From Methylococcaceae bacterium (lineage in GTDB: Bacteria > Pseudomonadota > Gammaproteobacteria > Methylococcales > Methylomonadaceae), in NCBI GenBank assembly GCA_013141155.1, contig JABFRM010000246.1, positions 1-48,999 on the forward strand: DNA of 48,999 bases. Direction: 5' to 3'. Of this stretch, positions 34,348 through 42,847 are shown in pieces; the stretch's first letter is position 1, and each line of letters starts with the position of its first letter. The position numbers and the translations under genes were made by a program. Under the pieces are notes generated by a model, which saw only the letters and a list, made by a program, of their open reading frames with translations, was not told where the DNA came from and made no database searches.

Positions 34348-35670
34348 TTACTCTTCTATAAAAGAGCGGGCAAACGCATCGGTAATCGGTTGCATTAAAT
34401 ATTCAAACAGCGTTCTTTCACCGGTATTGATTAACACTTCTGCGGGCATACCAGGAATAAGCTTTAAGCTCCCCAGCTTCTTCATGCTCTCTGCGGTTAA
34501 ATCAACCGTTGCCAAATAATACTGTAAACCATTGGCCTCATTAACAAAGCTGTCTGCGGATAATTTACTGATAACCCCTTCCATCGTGGGCGTAGTCTTG
34601 CTGTTAAAGGCGGTGAATCGCACTTCTGCAATGGAACCGATTTTAATGCGGTCAATATCTAAAGGCGATACTTGCGCGCTAATGATCAAATCTTCCCCTT
34701 CCGGCACAATATCCAAAATGGGTTTACCTGGGGTGATAACCCCCCCTTCAGTATAGATAGATAAATTAAACACCAAGCCGCTGACTGGCGCTTTAATCAG
34801 CGTTTGCGAGGCTTTATCTTTTACTGCGTGTAGCTTTTCAGTAATTTCAAACAACTGCGCATTGACTTCTTCTTGCTGATTGGCGACATCTTCCTGAAAT
34901 TTCTTATTAGTTTGTAAAATTTCTAACTCCGTTTCACCGCGCTGCATTTGGGTACTGGCTACATCTGACGTCAAGGTAGCGATTTCGCCGGTGACCAACG
35001 TATGGTTGCGCTCTAAGTCACGTAAACGCTGTTTATCTGCAAATCCTTGTGCTAACAGTTCTTTTAAATCGGCTATTTCATCCGCATAAGAAACAACCAG
35101 ATTTTTCTTGCTGTCTTTTTGTGCGTTCAATCCGACAATTTTAGAATTAAGCTGTTGTATGCGTTGTTGCAATACTTTAATTTCACCGTTGTAGCTGTTC
35201 TTACGCGAGGTAAAAATATTCGTCTGCCCTTGAATGGCTTCTTGCACGCGCGCATCCTGCATCGCCAGTAATTCTGGTGAAAATTTAATTTCCCGAAATT
35301 GATCACGCTCAGCTTGTAATCGGTCACTTAAGGATTTTTGGGTGATAAACTGCCCGCCCAACATATCCAACTGGGCTTTTATTTGCGTGTCATCCAAAAT
35401 TAACAGGTTATCCCCAGCCTTCACCGCGTCACCGTCTTTGACCAGCAATTTGCTAATGATGCCACCATCCAGGTTTTGCACGGTTTTGCGATGGCTTTTT
35501 ACCGCGACTGTTCCAGTTGCTAAAGCTGAACTATCAATGGGTGCGATAAAACTCCAAGTTCCAAATACGCCAAAAGTAAGCAACAAAATAATATAGCCGA
35601 TCATGCGGATCGGTTTGTCATCGGTTTCAACGCTTAAAGTGGCGTTGTATTGTTTGGACGAATTTGTCAT
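34348..35670 (-). CDS. HlyD/PrtE-family periplasmic adaptor of type I secretion
   Basis: A 440-residue membrane-fusion protein. One N-terminal transmembrane helix (about 22-42, MIGYIILLLTFGVFGTWSFI) is followed by a lipoyl half-motif (VKSHRKTVQNLDGGIISKLL). A long coiled coil is at about 110-290. The second lipoyl half and beta-barrel (LIKAPVSGLVFNLSIYTEGG, then PGKPILDIVPEGEDL) come next. It links the ABC exporter to the TolC-like tunnel. The gene lies between both partners, 75 bp from each. Confidence 0.94.
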   Translation of the reverse strand: MTNSSKQYNATLSVETDDKPIRMIGYIILLLTFGVFGTWSFIAPIDSSALATGTVAVKSHRKTVQNLDGGIISKLLVKDGDAVKAGDNLLILDDTQIKAQLDMLGGQFITQKSLSDRLQAERDQFREIKFSPELLAMQDARVQEAIQGQTNIFTSRKNSYNGEIKVLQQRIQQLNSKIVGLNAQKDSKKNLVVSYADEIADLKELLAQGFADKQRLRDLERNHTLVTGEIATLTSDVASTQMQRGETELEILQTNKKFQEDVANQQEEVNAQLFEITEKLHAVKDKASQTLIKAPVSGLVFNLSIYTEGGVITPGKPILDIVPEGEDLIISAQVSPLDIDRIKIGSIAEVRFTAFNSKTTPTMEGVISKLSADSFVNEANGLQYYLATVDLTAESMKKLGSLKLIPGMPAEVLINTGERTLFEYLMQPITDAFARSFIEE

Positions 35671-35745
35671 AGTTTTTGCAATTGAATATTAAGACTAAAT
35701 CTGTAGGGCAGTTTCGCGACAGCAAACCACCGATGAATGGGTGTA

Positions 35746-37467
35746 TTAAACAGGCGCAGCTTGTGTTGCTGCATTGGGTGCAGCCGCTTGTTGTTGCAAA
35801 TGCGCAATAACCTCATTACGCGGCCCGTAAAGCGCAAGCAAGCCGTCTTTTAATATTAAAAGCTTATCCAGTTGCCCCAAAATATTATTCCGATGCGTGA
35901 CGATAATAACCGTCACCGCCTTATCTTTCAGGCGTTTAATGGCATTAGACAAAGCCATTTCACCCTGATCATCCAAATTAGAATTGGGTTCATCCAGCAC
36001 CACCACCTTCGGATTTCCATATAAAGCCCTAGCTAAACCAATGCGTTGCCGTTGACCACCGGAAAGATTACCGCCAGATGCGCCGATTAAAGTGTCATAG
36101 CCTTCCGGTAAATGTAAAATCAATTCGTGTACATCCGCCATTTGTGCCGCTTCAACCACTTTTTGTGCATCTATTTCTCCAAAACGGGCAATGTTTTCAC
36201 TGATCGTCCCATCAAATAATTCAATATCTTGTGGCAAATACCCAATAAACGGCCCCAGCTCCATACGATCCCATTCAAAAATATCGGCACCGTCCAGACG
36301 AAATTTACCATGCGATGCAGGCCAAATACCCAACAAACCCCGCAGTAAAGTTGTTTTCCCCGAGCCGCTAGGCCCCAGAATCCCAACTGAGTCACCTTGG
36401 GCTATGCTTAAGGAAATACCTTTGATGACTGGCGTTTTAGCGCCCGGCGGCACCACCACCGCCTGATCTACCTGAATGTTACCTTTAGGCTCTGGCAAAG
36501 ACATTTTGTCCTTATCTTCAGGCACTTGCTGTAATAACGTATTCAACCGTGCATATTGGGCGCGAGCCAAAATAAAGCCTTTCCAACTGCCGATCATCAT
36601 ATCAATCGGCGCCAGCGCCCTACCCAGTAAAATAGAACCGGCGATCATCAATCCAGGGGTAATTTCTTGTTTGATTGAAAGATAAGCGCCTAAGCCTAAA
36701 ACCAGTGATTGTAAAAAAATACGTAAAGTTTTTGACAATCCAGTGATTAAGCCCGCACGCGAACTGGCAACCGCTTGTAAACTCAAAATTTTATAGCTGC
36801 CTTCCAACCAACGTTGCTGAAGATTATCCAGCATCCCCATGGATTCGATGACTTCGGCATTTTTAAGGTTTTTATTCAGTAACGCCCGTCCATTGACCGC
36901 CAAACCATTCGCATCGGCAAGTATTTGGCTGGTCACTTTTTCATTAACTGCTGCTAGAATTAACAGAATAATAATCGAAACCACCGCCGTCCACCCATAT
37001 AGCGGATGAAACATAAACATGACCGCGACATAAAAAATCATCCACGGGGCATCAAAAAACGCAAACAATCCATTGCCGGTTAAAAATTGCCGAAGCGAGG
37101 TTAAATCATCCAGTGGCTGCGATGAGGCGCGTTGTCCGCCGCTATAAAGCGATTGTTTATACGCCACTTTATAAAGCCGTTTATGCAACAATGTTTCCAA
37201 ACGGGCACTGACTCTCACCAGCAACTGCGAGCGCACCCACTCTAAAGCACCCTGGGTAAGATAAATGGCCGATACGATCAGGGTTAACATCAGCAACGTT
37301 GACTGACTGCGACTACTCAATACCCTATCATACAGTTGCAGCATATAAATAGTTGGCGTAAGCATCAGCAAATTAATGACCATACTAAAGCCAGCCGCCG
37401 CGATAAAAGCCCCTTTACATAATTTTAGCGCTTCTTGTAAATCAGATTTAATGCTTTTATTGCTCAT
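35746..37467 (-). CDS. Type I secretion permease/ATPase (PrtD-like)
   Basis: A 573-residue ABC half-transporter. The membrane domain (about 15-310) has LMLTPTIYMLQLYDRVLSSR, the PrtD-family start. The nucleotide-binding domain (about 330-555) has Walker A GILGPSGSGKTTLLRGLLG, the Q-loop YLPQDIELFDGTISENIARF, signature LSGGQRQRIGLARAL and Walker B VVVLDEPNSNLD. There is no N-terminal C39 peptidase domain, so substrates are not cleaved at a double-glycine leader and should carry an uncleaved C-terminal signal. It is first in the secretion operon. Confidence 0.94.
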   Translation of the reverse strand: MSNKSIKSDLQEALKLCKGAFIAAAGFSMVINLLMLTPTIYMLQLYDRVLSSRSQSTLLMLTLIVSAIYLTQGALEWVRSQLLVRVSARLETLLHKRLYKVAYKQSLYSGGQRASSQPLDDLTSLRQFLTGNGLFAFFDAPWMIFYVAVMFMFHPLYGWTAVVSIIILLILAAVNEKVTSQILADANGLAVNGRALLNKNLKNAEVIESMGMLDNLQQRWLEGSYKILSLQAVASSRAGLITGLSKTLRIFLQSLVLGLGAYLSIKQEITPGLMIAGSILLGRALAPIDMMIGSWKGFILARAQYARLNTLLQQVPEDKDKMSLPEPKGNIQVDQAVVVPPGAKTPVIKGISLSIAQGDSVGILGPSGSGKTTLLRGLLGIWPASHGKFRLDGADIFEWDRMELGPFIGYLPQDIELFDGTISENIARFGEIDAQKVVEAAQMADVHELILHLPEGYDTLIGASGGNLSGGQRQRIGLARALYGNPKVVVLDEPNSNLDDQGEMALSNAIKRLKDKAVTVIIVTHRNNILGQLDKLLILKDGLLALYGPRNEVIAHLQQQAAAPNAATQAAPV

Positions 37468-37635
37468 GTGTCGCCTAAATATTTGGATAACTGCTTATAG
37501 TATAGACTACATTTAAAACTTTACTTTTTATGGTAGCTGAATCCGGCAACTAGCAACATGCAATCCAGGCAGATGATATGATCTTGAAACTACGGGCAGA
37601 TAAGATGATTTTAAATTGCGCAAACGGCAACAGCT

Positions 37636-38181
37636 TTATAGATATTTTTTAACCTCTTCAAGACAGCTAACCACTTTTATACCTTGTAATGTGGGATCAA
37701 TAACTTTCACCGCAACATATAAAATATTACAGCCGACGCCCGCCGCTAGCCCCGCTTGCATATCAGATTCTTTATCACCGACTAACAGGGATGAAGACAA
37801 ATCTACTTCATGCTCCCGTGCTGCTTGCAAAATCATTCCCGGTTGCGGTTTGCGATAAAAGGATTCGCGTTTATATTGACCCAAGCCATAGTCAGGATGA
37901 AAGGGGCAAAAATAAACCTGCGCAATTTTAATGCCGCGCAGCAAAAATTGCTCGCACATCCACTCTGTAAAATCATCAAATTGTTGCTCAGTATAATAGC
38001 CACGCCCGATACCCGCTTGATTAGTCACCACAAAAACAAGATAACCACATTCAATGGCTTTTAGGCACAAATCAAAAATCCCTGCAACAAACTCAACCTG
38101 TTCAGGAAGATAAACGTAGCCATGATCAATATTGATCACCCCATCCCTGTCTAAAAAAAGCGCTGGTTTTTTATCAATCAT
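37636..38181 (-). CDS. HAD-superfamily histidinol/heptose-bisphosphate phosphatase-like (GmhB-like)
   Basis: A 181-residue HAD phosphatase. Motif I is FLDRDGVIN (nucleophile Asp11, acid/base Asp13), followed by VTNQAGIGRGYYTEQQF (motif II), RKPQPGMIL (motif III Lys) and LLVGDKESDMQAG (motif IV). In characterised GmhB enzymes a zinc knuckle reads C-x-H...C-x-C. Here it is CPFHP...SFYRKP, so Phe94, Ser107 and Tyr109 stand where His, Cys and Cys are expected. The protein probably dephosphorylates a sugar bisphosphate for surface glycan synthesis, but substrate specificity is open. Confidence 0.83.
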   Translation of the reverse strand: MIDKKPALFLDRDGVINIDHGYVYLPEQVEFVAGIFDLCLKAIECGYLVFVVTNQAGIGRGYYTEQQFDDFTEWMCEQFLLRGIKIAQVYFCPFHPDYGLGQYKRESFYRKPQPGMILQAAREHEVDLSSSLLVGDKESDMQAGLAAGVGCNILYVAVKVIDPTLQGIKVVSCLEEVKKYL

Positions 38182-38257
38182 CTAAGCAGCAACCATTCAA
38201 GCTGTGTCCAATCATAAGTTTCTGAAATCCCAAAAATACGCATTCGATATAAACACT

Positions 38258-38440
38258 CCTGATTAGCAAGATGCTTCAGCTAACGGCAGGGAAGCCGGAA
38301 TCCATAGCCAAGAACGGTACAATCCAGATACATTGCGCTCGATTTAAGCCCTTACCAAGTCATATATTCACATCCGTGTGACTGGATACTGGCATCCCTG
38401 CCAGTATGACGGTGTTGGCTGAAGCATCTTTATAATCAGG
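38258..38440. repeat. MITE-like element with 23-bp terminal inverted repeats, copy 3
   Basis: A 183-bp element. The left end CCTGATTAGCAAGATGCTTC (38258 on) and the right end (38418-38440, reading GCTGAAGCATC...AATCAGG) match as inverted repeats in 21 of 23 positions. The core has the same CCGGAATCCA/CTGGATACTGGCATCC wording as the repeat at 13223. It codes for nothing. The remaining 38182-38528 shows no gene. Confidence 0.75.
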
Positions 38441-38499
38441 TAAACGCTTGGGGAGACAATGAATCGCAATGATGCAGCAATACCCTAGCTTTATATTAA

Positions 38500-38525
38500 A
38501 AAGGGTCTGATCCCTTTATTTTATT
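38500..38525 (-). terminator. Bidirectional terminator-like palindrome (AAAGGG type)
   Basis: AAAGGG (38500-38505), loop TCTGAT, then CCCTTT (38512-38517). T-rich tails lie on both strands, so it could terminate vapC on the minus strand. Related words occur at 39281-39298, 39312-39323, 40041-40058 and 40455-40472, each at an edge of a toxin-antitoxin module. Confidence 0.65.
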
Positions 38526-38528
38526 TTT

Positions 38529-38942
38529 TTAAACTTTAGTGAAACTATTTGGAGATCTAACGGAAGGTTTTAATTTGAGCTTAACAGCAAGCTTTTCAAA
38601 TTTTTTATCAAAGCTTGCTAAACCAGTACAATCAACCGTAGCGCTATGATGTAAAGCATCTGCAAAATCAAATCCTTGTGCATAATGTTTTAGCGCTTGC
38701 TCAATATTCGCCTGACGTTCAAAGCTGATGTTTCTAATAGACAACAAATGCTCAAATGTACGTAAAACTGCCGCCACGTCTAAACGATAAGCACCCCGCA
38801 ACACCCATTCCAACTCCAGCATGACCGTGAGTGGCACAAACAAAGCCACACCACTGTCTATTAAATTGGCTGCTTCTTTCGCTTGCACCTTATCGTCATT
38901 AACGACTAGCCTTGCCAGCACGTTGGTATCTAAAGCGATCAC
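38529..38942 (-). CDS. PIN-domain toxin (VapC-like)
   Basis: A 137-residue PIN-domain ribonuclease, the toxin half of a type II module. Acidic metal-binding positions are visible: Asp5 (MIALDTNVLARLV), Glu44-46 region (MLELEWVLRG), Asp in FADALHHSAT, and Asp in ASFDKKF. The start codon is GTG, 16 bp after the antitoxin stop, with AGGTGA before it. Its antitoxin partner is the AbrB-type gene upstream (38959-39195). All catalytic residues appear intact, so it could be active. Confidence 0.9.
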   Translation of the reverse strand: MIALDTNVLARLVVNDDKVQAKEAANLIDSGVALFVPLTVMLELEWVLRGAYRLDVAAVLRTFEHLLSIRNISFERQANIEQALKHYAQGFDFADALHHSATVDCTGLASFDKKFEKLAVKLKLKPSVRSPNSFTKV

Positions 38943-39304
38943 CGTGTATGATCACCTATCATTTGGTTGCATAGAGCGCTGCGTCCATAGCTTCAATGGA
39001 TACCCGCTCACCTTGATAACCAGCAATACCAATGCAGTCAATAGCACGTTTAGTTTTACGAACATCATCAACCAACACTTTAAAACCGCCAGGCTCAGGA
39101 ATAATATCAAGACGCGTTCCAGCGGTAATACCCAAACTTCGCCTAAGCTGCGCAGGAATCACCAATTGACCTTTTTCTGATACGGTAATAATCATAATTC
39201 GACCATTCTTATCCAATAAACTAAAGCTGCATCTTATCATAATAACTTACCTATGTAAGTCGCATTATGAGGCATATTTAAAAGGGCCTGACTCCTTTAT
39301 TTTA
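38890..39304. repeat. 415-bp direct repeat, copy 1
   Basis: This stretch matches 40064-40478 with a constant offset of 1174. It spans the vapC start, the whole AbrB gene, its promoter and the AAAGGG-type palindrome. The two copies flank the second vapBC pair. Confidence 0.88.
38959..39195 (-). CDS. AbrB/MazE-type antitoxin, copy 1
   Basis: A 78-residue swapped-hairpin DNA-binding protein. The beginning MIITVSEKGQLVIPAQLRRS and LGITAGTRLDII are the AbrB core. The C-terminal tail (about 45-78) should bind the PIN toxin. I chose the ATG at 39195 because homologues start at this strand. An ATG at 39240 has an upstream AGGTAAG and would add 15 residues. It is paired with the toxin gene 38529-38942. 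A second copy, differing at about five residues, lies at 40133-40369. Confidence 0.9.
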   Translation of the reverse strand: MIITVSEKGQLVIPAQLRRSLGITAGTRLDIIPEPGGFKVLVDDVRKTKRAIDCIGIAGYQGERVSIEAMDAALYATK

Positions 39305-39332
39305 AAAAAAATCTGATCCCTTTCTGGTTTTT

Positions 39333-39737
39333 TTAAGCTAATTTCACCCAATTTTCAACGTTTAATTCAGGATAACCGCAAAAGTCATCCACATTATTCG
39401 TAACCAGAATTAAACTTCTGCTAACGGCATGAGCAGCAATCAAGCGGTCTAACGCATCACGTTTGCGGTCACGCATGACAGCCCGAACAATGCCATAACT
39501 AACACAAGCATCCTCAGCAAACGGCAATACCGGAATATCGATAATTAAATTTTTCAAAGCCAAATCTGCCGTCTCCCGTTCGGATGGGTTACGCTCCACG
39601 CCGTAACGCAGCTCAGCATAAGTGATGGCAGACATCACTACATCACCACGGCGTAAACTATGAAAACGTAGCAATACCTCAGGTGGGTGATGCTTAATCA
39701 GATAAATACAAATATTTGTATCCAGCATATAACGCAT
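39333..39737 (-). CDS. vapC: VapC-family PIN toxin (second system)
   Basis: A 134-residue PIN nuclease of the VapC group. MRYMLDTNICIYLIKHHP carries the first Asp, SAITYAELRYGVERNP the Glu, RDALDRLIAAHA the third acidic residue and LVTNNVDDF the last. It is a likely tRNA or rRNA endonuclease. It lies 3 bp after vapB, a typical operon. The pair sits between two copies of the AbrB module and is not similar to the first VapC. Confidence 0.93.
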   Translation of the reverse strand: MRYMLDTNICIYLIKHHPPEVLLRFHSLRRGDVVMSAITYAELRYGVERNPSERETADLALKNLIIDIPVLPFAEDACVSYGIVRAVMRDRKRDALDRLIAAHAVSRSLILVTNNVDDFCGYPELNVENWVKLA

Positions 39738-39740
39738 AAC

Positions 39741-39974
39741 TTAAGTCTCACGTTCCTGTTCATCATGGAAATCCCGACCATCCGCCATAAATCCCTGAGG
39801 GAATGCACTAAATTTAACCCCCACTGAAGCCAAACTTTGTCCATTAACGAGCCTTATTAAAATTGAATCACCCACCCGTTCAATTTCCACATCCCCCGGA
39901 GCATCGACAACCCCAATCTCTTGGGGAATCCTGACCGCAATGGAATTGCCTGACTTAAACGCTCGACTTAACAT
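39741..39974 (-). CDS. vapB: VapB-type antitoxin (second system)
   Basis: A 77-residue antitoxin. MLSRAFKSGNSIAVRIPQEI is the AbrB-like DNA-binding core with the SGNSIAVRIP signature. The tail FPQGFMADGRDFHDEQERE is rich in Phe, Asp and Glu, as in toxin-neutralising tails. The ATG at 39974 has GGGAG exactly 6 bases upstream and is preferred to the TTG at 39980. Confidence 0.9.
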   Translation of the reverse strand: MLSRAFKSGNSIAVRIPQEIGVVDAPGDVEIERVGDSILIRLVNGQSLASVGVKFSAFPQGFMADGRDFHDEQERET

Positions 39975-40056
39975 AACCAACTCCCAGGATAAAATATACG
40001 TATATACAATACCAAAAATTCAGTAACACATCAGTAATAAAAACGGGCTGACCCTT

Positions 40057-40116
40057 TTATTCATTATCGTCATTAACGACTAGCCTTGCCAGCACGTTGG
40101 CATCTAAAGCGATCAC
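40057..40116 (-). pseudogene. VapC stub left in the duplicated module
   Basis: From a GTG at 40116 the frame reads MIALDANVLARLVVNDDNE then stops. The first 16 residues match the toxin at 38942 except Thr6 to Ala. The remaining 120 residues are missing, so the toxin is dead. The upstream AbrB copy is therefore without its cognate toxin at this site. Confidence 0.85.
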
Positions 40117-40478
40117 CTTGTATGATCACCTATCATTTGGTTGCATAGAGCGCCGCATACATTGCTTCAATTGATACTCGCTCACCTTGATAATCGGCAA
40201 TACCAATACAGTCAACAGCGCGCTTAGTTTTACGGGCATCATTAACCAACACCTTAAAACCGCCAGGCTCAGGAATAATATCAAGACGCGTTCCGGCAGT
40301 AATCCCTAAACTTCGCCGAAGCTGGGCAGGAATCACCAATTGACCTTTTTCTGATACGGTAATAATCATAATTCGACCATTCTTATCCAATAAACTAAAG
40401 CTGCATCTTATCATAATAACTTACCTATGTAAGTCGCATTATGAGGCATATTTAAAAGGGCCTGACTCCTTTATTTTA
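40064..40478. repeat. 415-bp direct repeat, copy 2
   Basis: The partner of 38890-39304. Identity is high but not complete (a few coding changes), so the duplication is not very recent. It stops exactly at the end of the palindrome CTTTATTTTA. Confidence 0.88.
40133..40369 (-). CDS. AbrB/MazE-type antitoxin, copy 2 (toxinless)
   Basis: A 78-residue duplicate of the antitoxin at 38959-39195, with changes such as DD-V to ND-A, AI to AV, GY to DY and MD to MY near the C-terminal end. The DNA-binding half is unchanged, so it should still recognise the same operator. Its toxin is reduced to an 18-codon stub. It may act as a spare antidote to the toxin at 38529 or be decaying. An alternative ATG lies at 40414. 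Confidence 0.88.
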   Translation of the reverse strand: MIITVSEKGQLVIPAQLRRSLGITAGTRLDIIPEPGGFKVLVNDARKTKRAVDCIGIADYQGERVSIEAMYAALYATK

Positions 40479-40485
40479 TAAACAA

Positions 40486-40869
40486 TTAACGAAACGTCAA
40501 AAACTTGTGTCCAAAATAACTGGTAATTACTGGTGTCAAAACTCCCACTAAATGAGCCAACGCCTCCACATTCTCAATCACACCCCACTGAAGCAAAACA
40601 AAACGAGCCAGCACCACACTAATAATCAGTGTTTGCATAAGAGCGAGAATATTTATGAATACATATTTAGATGCTTGAAATATCAATGGCTTTCCCCTGG
40701 CGTTAAATACATAAAAACGCATTAGCAAAAAACCAGAAGTTAAACCAACAAAAAAAGCACATGTTATGGATAATTCAAAAGACAACCATTTTGAAAAAAG
40801 AAACCGTGATGACCAATTTAAAAAAGCCGCCACCCCGCCTGACACTAAAAACTTCAGAAATTGTGGCAT
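40486..40869 (-). CDS. GtrA-family membrane protein
   Basis: A 127-residue protein with four membrane helices. The start FLKFLVSGGVAAFLNWSSRF and end ITSYFGHKFLTFR are the GtrA signature. The family is thought to help move polyprenyl-phosphate sugars across the inner membrane for glycan modification. Its start overlaps the stop of the methyltransferase gene (TAATG), so it belongs to the glycan operon. Confidence 0.9.
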   Translation of the reverse strand: MPQFLKFLVSGGVAAFLNWSSRFLFSKWLSFELSITCAFFVGLTSGFLLMRFYVFNARGKPLIFQASKYVFINILALMQTLIISVVLARFVLLQWGVIENVEALAHLVGVLTPVITSYFGHKFLTFR

Positions 40870-41531
40870 TATTTTTTAGCTACTATAAAAAATTGCTTTC
40901 CAAACAGCGGCCAGATAACGCGCATACGCAGATATATTTTTAAAGCAAACAAAGGTGGGGTGCTTCCATCTGACATTGTATATGGCAAAAAACGGTCAAC
41001 AACTTCATTAACGTTAAACCCTTGCAAACTAAGCGCTTCTGTCATTGACGCATCAGTAATAGGGACATAATGATCCCAATAATCCCAATATGTGCCTGGT
41101 AAATATTTAATATTTGGTCCAAGACAAATCATTGTTCCACCTTTTTTTAAACAACGAAACGCTTCTTGAAGGGTTAAATCTATTGCAGCTTTACTAGGTA
41201 AATGCTCCAAAAAATTGCTCGTAAAAACCACATCAAGTGAATCATCTTGTAAAGGCCACGCTGTAGAGCAGTCTTGCTGTAGAAACTCTGCATAACCATA
41301 AACTCGATTTCCACAATCAGGATTTAAGTCCATAGCGTATTTTTTTTTCGCTTTAATATTTCTTGAAAACTCGCCCCAGCCAGCTCCAAGGTCAAGCAAT
41401 ATGGCGCTCTGATTGATATAACTTGAAAAAAAATCTCGACATAATATCTGCCACACTGCTTCACGATACAGAGCGTTTAACTCAAATCTTTTTTGATACT
41501 CGTTTTGTAATGCCTTAGATCGTTGATCCAT
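40869..41531 (-). CDS. SAM-dependent methyltransferase (Methyltransf_11 type)
   Basis: A 220-residue class I methyltransferase. SAM motif I is ILLDLGAGWGEFSRNIKAKK (about 42-61), the acidic loop MDLNPDCGNRVYG follows, and VVFTSNFLEHLP is at about 110. The substrate is unknown, but the cluster suggests a lipid-linked or O-chain sugar. It is transcribed just before gtrA and 24 bp after the FAD oxidoreductase gene. Confidence 0.87.
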   Translation of the reverse strand: MDQRSKALQNEYQKRFELNALYREAVWQILCRDFFSSYINQSAILLDLGAGWGEFSRNIKAKKKYAMDLNPDCGNRVYGYAEFLQQDCSTAWPLQDDSLDVVFTSNFLEHLPSKAAIDLTLQEAFRCLKKGGTMICLGPNIKYLPGTYWDYWDHYVPITDASMTEALSLQGFNVNEVVDRFLPYTMSDGSTPPLFALKIYLRMRVIWPLFGKQFFIVAKK

Positions 41532-41555
41532 TTTGGATTCCTACTATATTTATAT

Positions 41556-42845
41556 TCAGAGTTTTAAAACCATTTTCGCCAAATTTCGTCCAAAACCAAT
41601 ACTTTCAGAGATACCCCTATCTTCAGGATAATAATATGAAGTATCAGCTATCCATAAGCCATTGATAGGCAATTCCACTGGCGGCAGTGTACTTAAATAG
41701 CTAGGTTCGCAAATCGGCTGAGCATAGCGGTAACGGCTGGCGCGTATGTCTAAAAAATCCGAATCTTGTAATGTAGGATTGATTTTTTTGCAATAGCATC
41801 GAACCTTATCTAAAAAAACCTGATCGGGTTCTTGAAATTTAGCATGCTCTCCAGGCATGTAAAATGGCACATAAAGCACATGTTGCTCTAGTGGGCGAAG
41901 GTTGCTATATTCAATCAACCCTGGAATGTCCATATCAGGATCATTAATGTTTAACCAGAAGTTTTCCGTAAGTTGTTTGCTTAATTTGGCAATCACACAT
42001 ACAACAGCAATATTTTTACGTGACTGAAAAACAGTTAACAGGTTTGGAGGCAAATCTGGCATCAGCACGGCTATATAAGGTAAAGGTATGGTGCTGACCA
42101 CTTTATCAAACGCCTCAAATTGACCACCAGCCATAACGCCCTTAACGCTTTCGTCTGCAAATATTACTTTAGTTGCAGGTGATTTGAGACGAATTTCTCC
42201 GCCGTGGATTTCAATAGATTGCTTCATCGCCTGAAGTAATGTATCTGAACCACCATCAAGATAACCTAATTTTTCCCGAAATATACTGTAACGAGAGCTG
42301 CCAATCCGTCGAATACGGCTCCAAATCCAAGCGGCAGACAAGCCTTCGGCATAATTGTAAAACTTGTAATCAAATAATCGTCGCCATAATACCTCATAAG
42401 CCTCTGCGCCCACCCAGCGTTTTATCCAGCCCATCGCCTCGACGTTATCTAAAGGTTTCCAATTTTGTCTTTTAATTGATAAAAAAGCATGCAATCCATA
42501 TCGGAATTTCGCTGACAGACTTAACCCTTGAAATCTTAACAACGCCAGAGGATTTCCCCACGCTTGCAATTTGTTTTGATACCAATAACCCATTTTGGTT
42601 TCAACCCAGTGCATTTTTTGAAGCAAATTTAGCTCATCTAATATTTGAAAAAATGCAATATCTGAAATGCAATGAAAATGATAATAACGTTCAATGGTAA
42701 GGCCATTAAAATCAAATGTAGCTGTCATGCCGCCAATGCGATCATCCGCTTCAAATACTACCGGCTGATGACCATCCAAAGCAAGTTGATATGCAACAGC
42801 CAAGCCCATAGGGCCTGCACCTAATATTGCAATACGCTGTCCCAT
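41556..42845 (-). CDS. FAD-dependent oxidoreductase of a glycan cluster (amine-oxidase fold)
   Basis: A 429-residue flavoprotein. The dinucleotide motif IAILGAGPMGLAVAYQLALD is followed by the FAD motif FEADDRIGGMTATF (E-x-D-x-x-G-G). ERYYHFHC lies at about 55. Similar proteins, annotated as protoporphyrinogen-oxidase-like or UDP-galactopyranose-mutase-like, are frequent in polysaccharide loci. The reaction is not known. It is followed by the methyltransferase gene and preceded by the epimerase gene with a 2-bp gap. Confidence 0.85.
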   Translation of the reverse strand: MGQRIAILGAGPMGLAVAYQLALDGHQPVVFEADDRIGGMTATFDFNGLTIERYYHFHCISDIAFFQILDELNLLQKMHWVETKMGYWYQNKLQAWGNPLALLRFQGLSLSAKFRYGLHAFLSIKRQNWKPLDNVEAMGWIKRWVGAEAYEVLWRRLFDYKFYNYAEGLSAAWIWSRIRRIGSSRYSIFREKLGYLDGGSDTLLQAMKQSIEIHGGEIRLKSPATKVIFADESVKGVMAGGQFEAFDKVVSTIPLPYIAVLMPDLPPNLLTVFQSRKNIAVVCVIAKLSKQLTENFWLNINDPDMDIPGLIEYSNLRPLEQHVLYVPFYMPGEHAKFQEPDQVFLDKVRCYCKKINPTLQDSDFLDIRASRYRYAQPICEPSYLSTLPPVELPINGLWIADTSYYYPEDRGISESIGFGRNLAKMVLKL

Positions 42846-42847
42846 TA

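Noticed and set aside
38258-38440. Possible CRISPR-like repeat cluster in repeat-rich gaps
   Set aside because: The repeats are inverted, few and irregularly spaced, with no equal-length spacers and no cas genes.
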